Source of the DNA: Planctomicrobium sp051465645
Lineage (GTDB): Bacteria > Planctomycetota > Planctomycetia > Planctomycetales > Planctomycetaceae
DNA: 64,000 nt
Direction of reading: 5' to 3'
NCBI RefSeq assembly: GCF_051465645.1
Contig: NZ_CP195790.1
Coordinates: 1,736,001-1,800,000, forward strand
Below the pieces are notes generated by a model. That model was not told where the DNA came from. It saw only the letters and a program-made list of their open reading frames with translations, and did not search any database. Below, one piece after another: positions 30,845 through 39,100 of this stretch. The first letter of the stretch is position 1, and every line of letters begins with the position of its first letter. Both the position numbers and the translations under genes were made by a program.

Positions 30845-32143
30845 ATGCCTTGGATTTCCGAAGTCTCTCCTCATATCACTCACGATCGCTTGCACGAACT
30901 GATGGCTGAAGCAGTCGCTGAAGCTCGTCGTCGCCTTGGACCGAATCCACGCCGCGTTTTGCTGCTTCCGCCAGACATCACACGCGCTCACGCTTACGTC
31001 GGAGCGCTGACGGAAACGCTGTACAACCTTCTGAAAGATGAAGCCGATGTCCACGTGATTCCGACTCTCGGCCAGCACGTTCCACACACTCCAGAGCAGA
31101 ACACCTGGATGTTTGGTTCGATCCCGGAAGAGAAGATCCACGCTCATGATTGGCGCGATGGATCAGTTCAGATTGGCGTCATTCCAGTCGAGCAAGTCAA
31201 AGAAGCCAGCGGCGGACTTGCTGATTGGGAGATCCCAGTCGTTCTCAACAAGATGCTGATTGAAGAAGAATGGGACTGGATCATTAACATCGGTCACGTC
31301 GTTCCACACGAAGTGCTCGGGTTCGCGAACCACAACAAGAACTACTTTATCGGCGTGGGCGGCAAAGATATGATCTGCGCTGCACACATGATGGCAGCCA
31401 CCTGCGGGATCGAGAACAACCTCGGGAACCTGATCACTCCATTGCGTGCTCTGTTCAACTGGGCTGAAGACAAGTACCTGACTCACCTGAAGGACTTCTA
31501 TATTCAGGTCGTCATGGCTCGGGATGAGCATCAGGAACTGGTTCACACCGGTTGCTTCATCGGTGACGATCTCGACACCTATCTCGATGCCGCCAAGTTG
31601 TCTCGCGAGCAGAATATCACTGCATTCGACAAGCCACTGAAGAAAGTGGTCTGCGTTATGCAGGGCGATGAATTCTTCAGTACCTGGGTTGCGAACAAAG
31701 CCATTTACCGTACTCGTATGGCCATGGCAGACGGCGGCGAACTGCTGATTCTCGCCCCTGGTCTGAAGCGGTTTGGTGAACAGGATGACGTCGACGCACT
31801 GATCCGCAAGTACGGTTATTGCGGCACTCCAAAGGTGCTGGAGCAGTATGCGTTTCAGGAAGACATGATCGATCTGGCGCACGCCACCGCCCACCTGATT
31901 CACGGGTCATCCGAAGGCCGATTCACAATTCGATATGCTCCTGGTCACCTGACCAAAGAAGAAATCGAACAGGTGAACTTCGAGTACGCCGACCTCGCTG
32001 AAATGTGGAAGCGATATACACCAGACCAGTTGCAGCAAGGCTGGAACAAGACTGCCGATGGGGAAGAATTCTTCTTCATCCCAACACCGTCAGCCGGTCT
32101 CTGGGCAACGACAGAAAAACTCTACAGCGCCCGCAAAGACTAA
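30845..32143 (+). CDS. LarA-like (DUF2088, lactate racemase domain) protein
   Basis: A 432-residue protein with the LarA/DUF2088 fold, best known from nickel-pincer-dependent lactate racemase and other 2-hydroxyacid racemases or epimerases. The N-terminal motif LPPDITR (41-47) matches the PxxDxTR signature, and LGQHVPHT holds H78. The stretch IGHVVPHEVLGFANHNK keeps a histidine (H155) and a lysine (K165) at the positions that hold the nickel ligand and the pincer attachment in LarA. Cofactor genes larB, larC and larE are not in the window. Its substrate is unknown. GGAAGG lies upstream of the ATG. A strong terminator follows at 32251-32285, so the gene may be co-transcribed with the DHS-like gene upstream. 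Confidence 0.88.
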   Translation: MPWISEVSPHITHDRLHELMAEAVAEARRRLGPNPRRVLLLPPDITRAHAYVGALTETLYNLLKDEADVHVIPTLGQHVPHTPEQNTWMFGSIPEEKIHAHDWRDGSVQIGVIPVEQVKEASGGLADWEIPVVLNKMLIEEEWDWIINIGHVVPHEVLGFANHNKNYFIGVGGKDMICAAHMMAATCGIENNLGNLITPLRALFNWAEDKYLTHLKDFYIQVVMARDEHQELVHTGCFIGDDLDTYLDAAKLSREQNITAFDKPLKKVVCVMQGDEFFSTWVANKAIYRTRMAMADGGELLILAPGLKRFGEQDDVDALIRKYGYCGTPKVLEQYAFQEDMIDLAHATAHLIHGSSEGRFTIRYAPGHLTKEEIEQVNFEYADLAEMWKRYTPDQLQQGWNKTADGEEFFFIPTPSAGLWATTEKLYSARKD

Positions 32144-32250
32144 ATCAGGACTGTTCCAGATGACCTGAGGACACGTCACGAGTTGAACAACGAACAATTG
32201 CTCAACTTGCATCTCCTCACAGGTGATCAGGCAAAATTGCGACACAATGC

Positions 32251-32285
32251 CCGGCCGCATACGTTTTTGTATGCGGCCGGTTTTA
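32251..32285 (+). terminator. Rho-independent terminator after the LarA-like gene
   Basis: CCGGCCGCATAC (32251-32262) pairs perfectly with GTATGCGGCCGG (32269-32280), with a T-rich loop and TTTTAT after the stem. Confidence 0.9.
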
Positions 32286-32375
32286 TAGAGTCGCTCGCAT
32301 CTTTGAAGTCTCCGCACAGCAACCGTCTCACTGGCTGCAATCCTGCTTTCGACTGAACTGAACGGGAGAATGAAC

Positions 32376-33170
32376 ATGCACGGGCTTCGAGTTCTCATCT
32401 GCCTGATTCTGACAAGCAGCGTTTCACTCGCACACGATACCTGGGTTGAAACCAATACCAGTGTGATTCGTACTGGCGATGCGATTCTGATTGACCTGAA
32501 ACTCGGGAACCATGGTAACGACCATCGAGATTTCAAACTTGCAAGCAAGTTGAAGCTGGATGGATCCTCATTGAATATCATTCTCCCCAGTGGTGTGAAA
32601 CTCGACCTGTTGCCGCGTCTGAAGGATGTCGGATACGCTCCAGACGAAGGCTACTGGACATGTCGCTTCACAGGTTCCTATGCCGGCACGTACCTTGTTT
32701 CACATAAGTACGACAACATTGTCCGCCACGGGAAAACCGTTCGTTCAATCAAGAGCGCCAAGACCTTCTTCCTTGCTGGCGTCCTGCTCGACAAGCTCAA
32801 GGACCCGAGTGAAGTCTGGAAGCAACCGACTGGCGATGCACTGGAAATCGTGCCGGTCTCTCACCCTGTCCTCTTCACCGGGCCGGGCCTGCCGATTGAG
32901 GTCAAACTTCTCTGGAAGGGGGAACCGCTGGCAAACACCAAGGTCTCTTTTATTCCTCAAGGAGTCGACCTGAAGGAGGGCTTTGACGAGACATACGAAC
33001 GCATGACATCCACCAATGGCATGGCCTCATATACTCCAAAGTCCGGGAACCGCTATCTGATTGTCGCCCACCTGAAACGGGATGATGAAAAGACCGAGGA
33101 GTACGCCTCGACTTCATACTCGGCGACGCTTCAGTTGCTTATTCCTGAAGTCTGCCCCTGCTGCGAGTAG
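32376..33170 (+). CDS. DUF4198 secreted protein
   Basis: A 264-residue exported protein. The ATG at 32376 is preferred to one two codons earlier because GGGAGA then lies at proper distance. A signal peptide (MHGLRVLICLILTSSVSLAH) is followed by HDTWVE, typical of DUF4198, whose mature N-terminus often starts with a histidine. DUF4198 proteins are periplasmic and often encoded near nickel or cobalt uptake genes. The C-terminal tail ends in EVCPCCE, a possible metal-binding cluster. The gene follows a terminator, so it has its own promoter. It ends 27 bases from the stop of the convergent giant gene. Confidence 0.8.
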   Translation: MHGLRVLICLILTSSVSLAHDTWVETNTSVIRTGDAILIDLKLGNHGNDHRDFKLASKLKLDGSSLNIILPSGVKLDLLPRLKDVGYAPDEGYWTCRFTGSYAGTYLVSHKYDNIVRHGKTVRSIKSAKTFFLAGVLLDKLKDPSEVWKQPTGDALEIVPVSHPVLFTGPGLPIEVKLLWKGEPLANTKVSFIPQGVDLKEGFDETYERMTSTNGMASYTPKSGNRYLIVAHLKRDDEKTEEYASTSYSATLQLLIPEVCPCCE

Positions 33171-33197
33171 GTGGATTTGGGAAAACATGCTCAAACA

Positions 33198-36100
33198 TTA
33201 CTCGTTGATTTCCAGTACGACTTCATGTTCGACTCTGTCGTCCTGAAGCACAATGAAGTCCTCTGAAACGGCAGCGCCATCGAGGCTCAGCGTTCTGTTG
33301 CTCCCACCAGGATGATTTTGATTGATGGTGATGTGATAGAACGTCTCGCGATAGCGGTAGTGGATCTTGAAGTTCTTCCAGTCAACCGGGAGCTTCGGCG
33401 CGATTCTTAACTTATCGCATTGCAGCGACAGCCCCAGCAGCGACTCGACAATCAACCGATACAGCCACCCCGCCGAGCCGGTGTACCACGTCCACCCTCC
33501 GCGCCCAGTATGCGGATTGACTCCATAGACGTCTGCGGCAATGACATACGGTTCAACACGGTAGAGAAGCCTGTCGTCACTTGTTGCCCCGTGAGAAATC
33601 GGGTTAATGAGTCTGAACAGCTCCCAGGCACGTTCTGTCTCTCCTAATTCTGCAAAGGCCATCACCGTCCAGATGGCACTGTGGCTGTATTGCCCGCCAT
33701 TCTCGCGGACACCGGGGACGTAACCTTTGATGTACCCGGGGTTCAGGTCCGACTTATCAAACGGCGGATCCAGCAACAGAATCAATCGGTCCTTCCTCTT
33801 CACAAGCTTGTCGTTCACGCTGTCCATCGCCATCTTGGTTCGCTCTTGCGTTCCGGCTTTGGAGAGAACGGACCAGCTTTGCGAGATCGCATCAATTCGG
33901 CATTCCTGGTTCTGAGCCGATCCCAATGGTGTCCCATCATCAAAGTAAGCGCGGCGATACCATTCACCATCCCAACCATGTCTCTCGATGTTTCCGCGCA
34001 GACGCCCCGCTTCGACGTTATAGCGATCGGCAAGCGTCACATCGCCTCTCTGTCGGGCAAGATTCGAGAACTGAGTTAATACATGAAACAGGAAAAAGCC
34101 CAGCCAGACGCTCTCCCCTCTTCCATGTTGTCCGACGAGATTCATCCCGTCATTCCAGTCACCGCACCCCATCAGCGGTAAGCCGTGTTCGCCAAATTTC
34201 AAACCAAAATCAATCGCTTTCACACAATGCTCGTACAAGGTTCCCTGTTCTTCTGAAACCTGCGGCAAGTCATAGTACGACTCTTCGTCATCACGTAACG
34301 GACGGGAAATCAGATACGGAACCCTTTCGTCCAATACTCCGGTATCACCTGTACTGGCAACGTAACGACACGTGGCCAACGGCAACCATAAGTAATCGTC
34401 CGAGAAGTGGGTCCGCACTCCACGCCCCACCGGAGGATGCCACCAGTGCTGAACATCCCCTTCGATAAACTGACGACTTGACGCCCTCAAAAGATGGTCA
34501 CGCAGGATCTGAGGTTCGGCATAGATCAATGCCATCGCGTCCTGAAGCTGGTCTCGAAAGCCAAAGGCGCCACCGGATTGATAGAATCCAGAACGTGCCC
34601 ACATGCGGCAAGCTAACGTCTGATAGACTAGCCAGCCGTTCACCAGATAATTGACCGACGCATCTGGAGTTTCGAGATGCACGACACCCAGCGTTCGACT
34701 CCAATAATCCCAGACCCGTTCAATTGATCGGTGCGCAACTTCAACCGAGCGGAACTTCTGGGAAAGCATTCGCGCTTCCCCTGCCCCACGAGCGGCCCCG
34801 ACAGTGAACGTGATAATTCGCTCGCTTCCATCCGCCAGCGAGAACGGCGTCTGAATTGCGGCACACGGATCGTACCCCGCTCCCACCTGACCGGAGAGAC
34901 GCACACGCCGCATTGCGTCCGGTTTGGCGAGGCTTCCGTTTCGTCCAAGAAACTCCCGCCGGTCGCCAGTGATCGTTCGGTTTGCTTCACTGCAATTCAT
35001 GAAGGCAACTCGATCGTTGAACTCCTGACTGTAAACATTGTGCGCAAGAATTGCCCCGCTGCTGGTGTCTGATTCTGTCACGACATGGAGCAGCAATTTA
35101 CTGCGAATGTCGCCCAGTACGAGTTCCCAATAGGCCGTCGCCGAGAGATATCGAGTTCTGCCGGAATGGTTATGGACCTTCAACTTGTAGAACTTGACCG
35201 GAGAATCAATATCGACGTAAACACAAAGCTCCGTCGTGATTCCTCCTTCCGTATAGTCAAAGATGCTGTAGCCGAACCCGTGACGTGAGACGTATGAATT
35301 CTTGCCGCGAGCAGGGAGTGGAGTCGGTGACCAGAAATGCCCGGTCTCTTCATCACGAAGGTACATCGCTTCGCCGCTGATGTCCCCGACAGCGTCATTA
35401 TTCCAGGGGGTGATACGGAACTCGTGGCTGTTCTCCGCCCAGGTGTAAGCCGCTCCGCCTTCTGAGATGACTGTTCCAAATTGAGCATTCGCAATGACGT
35501 TCACCCAGGGCGCTGGAGTCGTCTCCCCTGGATTCAAGATCATCACATACTCGCGTCCATCGTGGCTAAAGCCTCCAATTCCATTGAAGAATGCCAGATC
35601 GCGATGCGGAGGTGGATCGGGAGTCTCGGAAACGACGTGCCCGAGCACCGGCTTGAAATAGGGGATCGAATTGACCACCTTGGGACGACGTGTGGCCTGC
35701 TCGGCAATTGTGCCGCGATCATCCATCAAGACGACGCGAGCGACCGCTTGCAGCAATGCACGGTCATCGTCGGACATCTGTTCGCCGCGACGAATGAAGA
35801 CTCCCCCTGGACGATCAATCAAAGACGCTTCAGAACTGGCCGCAACGATATCGACAATGACATCCTGCAGCGTCTGGCGATAAACAGAATCGTCTTCATT
35901 CCAGATCACGAGATCGACAGACAATCCTTTATGTCGCCAGTAGCTGTGTGCCAGAACCGCTTGCCGGACAAGCTCAATCTGCTCTCCATCACGAATTCGA
36001 ACGAGAGCGATAGGCAGGTCGCCAGAGATCCCATAACCCCAAAGACCAGATTGACCTTTCCGATTTCGCATAAGCACACTGGCTTTGGCCCGATGCAACG

Positions 36101-39100
36101 CTGACGGATAGATGATCGACGAAGCCAGTCGCCCATACACCTGAGCATCGGCTTCTGTCGCACCAATCTGTTGCAGCAGGATATGACTATGGGTCCAGGC
36201 CAGATCAAAGACACGATCCGTCAGGTGGTGGTCAGCATTTCTGATAGTCAACGCTTCAATGGCCGCACGAGATTCCGCGACTGCAGTGACGATATCAATT
36301 CGCACCGACTGATTCGGTTCAATCTGCACCGTCTTACGAATCGCAATGATCGGGTCAAGTACCGGTCCTTCGGTATTCGAAAGTGGCTTGATTCCATCAA
36401 ACGCGGCGGGGGACGCGACCGATCGTTGACGTCCGAGGAACTTCATTCGATCTGTTTCGTACGAAGTCTCTCCAACCACCTTGCCATGCACATTCATCAG
36501 ATGAGTGAGCCAGGGAGGGTGTTCATCCGCTGATCGGGGACGTCGCGTACAGAAGATCGCATTTCGATCGGGAACAATCTCCGTTTGAACAAACAGATTG
36601 CTGAAAGCCGCGTGCGCCTCATCCTGAGCTTGCGGGGCAAGCACGATGTCAGCATAGGTCGTGACTTCAATTGTCCTGACCTTGTCAGAGAGATTGGTCA
36701 GTGTAATACGACGCAACTCGACATCGTCTTCCGGCGAGACGCTGATCTGGGTGTACGTTTCGATCTCATAGTCAATGCGTCGGAACTCGGCGCGTGACTG
36801 CGTGAAGATTGCCTCATAGCCGGTGGTTGCAGTCACCGTTGGCTGCCAGGTATTCGACCAGAACTCTCCGCTGTCCACATCGCGGAGATAGCAGAACGCC
36901 CCTTTTCGATCACATGTCGTATCTTCCCTCCAGCGCGTCACCGCAATATTTTGCCACCGGCTATAACCACCGCCGGCATTCGAGACAGCAACGTGATACC
37001 TCCCGTTTGAAAGCAGGTGAACAGCAGGAATCGATGTATTCGGGTCGGTAATCACCCGCATTCCACCACCCTCAGCGGCAGATGCAATATGTGTGACACT
37101 CGCTTCAGTCGCATGTGGAAATACTGGTACGCTGGCTTTGGGAACACGTTCCTGCAGTAGTAGTTCTGCCGATCGAAATGTGGGATCGGAGACGAACCGC
37201 CGCTGCATTGGCTTGTTCAACAACAGGTAAGCCAGCGAAAGAAACGACATTCCCTGATGATGCGCCATGAACTGACGGACAATGACATGGAACATTCCCG
37301 GTGGGATTCGTGACGGCGTGTAGTCAATCGCCTCATAGAATCCGTACTCACCTTGGAATCCCTCGCCAGCCAAGCGCTCCAGATTCTGACACGCCTCTTC
37401 CGGTTCCACCATCAGCGCCAGTGCGGTGGCATAAGGGGCGATCACGATGTCTTCGGCAAGTCCCCGTTTGAGACCAAGTCCCGGGACTCCAAATGCGCGA
37501 TACTGGTAAGTCTTGTACTGGTCGATGAGGTTGTATCCGGACTCTGAAATTCCCCACGGAACTCCACGTCGCCGACCATATTCAATCTGTCGCCGGACAA
37601 CCGCACGACATGTCTGATCAAGTAACGTATTTTCGAAATTTGGCATCACAAGTAACGGCATCAGGTACTCGAAAATTGAGCCGCTCCAACTCAGCAGTGC
37701 GGGAAGATGCCCTTCCTTCGTTAATAGACGCCCTAATGCAAACCAATGTGATTGATCAAATTCCCCCTGAGCGACAACGATGTAGCTGGCCAAACGGGCT
37801 TCAGATGCCAGCAGGTCATAGCAGCTCACATCGTGTCGCCGCTCACTGACGTTGTACCCGACTCTGAAGAGGTCTCTGGACTTGTTGTACAACAGTTCAA
37901 AGTCCATGTCTGCCAGATCATTGCAGGTCGAAACAAGCTGATTGTAGGTTTCAATCCGCATGATGCAGTTGTCCGACGCTCTGGTAAGACTCTCAAGCAA
38001 CTGCTCGAACCAGCTGTTCATCTCAGGCGAAGCAAACTCAGGCATTGCTTCCAGTCTGCTAATTACCTTCTCTCTCAGATTGGCAACCTCCTGCAACGTT
38101 GCAGTCTGATCGAGCTGTTCCAACGCTTCACAGATCTGGAACCAGTTTCCTGCCATGGGCACAGAATCGGATTGACAGAAAAACTTGGGAGGCGTCGGCA
38201 TTAACACCCAGCAAGCCAGACTTTGCAGATCAGCGAGTTGATTACGACAACAACGAGAGTAGGTCGCCGTCCACCACGCGAGATCGGTTCCCGCCTCGGC
38301 TCGCATTTCCATTTCCTTCGCTGCCGTATTCAATCTGGTCAGGAGAGAATTGGCCGCGTTCAAAGAAGTTGGGCGAGCGCGCAGTTCATCAAGTTGCCGT
38401 TCAACAATTCTGATGATCTCGTAATTTGCCCCATTGGAATTTGATTCCTTTACGACGTCGTGCAGCACAAACAGCGTTTCCTGCATTCCCTGAAAGAGTC
38501 GCGGCGACAAGATTGGCGACTCACGCAATTCCAGAAATCCATTCTTCAACACCAGAAGATTGGCGACCAGATTTCCACTATCCACCATCGATACATAGTG
38601 CGGATTCAACGGGACCAGAGTTCGTGTGTCATACCAGTTATAAAAGTGCCCCTGATATCGTTCCATTCGCGAGAGTGTTGAAAATGTTCCCTGAACACGC
38701 GCGATCATCTGACTTGCAGAGCAGTACCCGAAATCGTACGCCGCCAGTTCAGAGAGGAGCGCCATCCCGATATTCGTCGGGCTCGTTCGGTGCGCAATGA
38801 CTGTTCCTGAATTTTGAGAGACGTTATCTGGAGGCAGCCAGTTTTCTTCCTGAGTGACAAACTCTTCAAAGAATCGCCACGTTTTACGAGAAAGAACCGC
38901 CAGAAAGCGAAGCTGCTTCTCTGACAGCTTCGGAACTCGACGTTGGATCGGTTGACTGATACGCCATGTAATCAGCGGAGCAGCGGCCCAGACAAGAATC
39001 AATGGGCCTACGATCACAATCGTACTGGGAGTATACACAGCAAGGAGAATGAGCGAGCCTGCAGCAATCACTGGTGCCGGCGCCATCTGTCGATAGGTTC

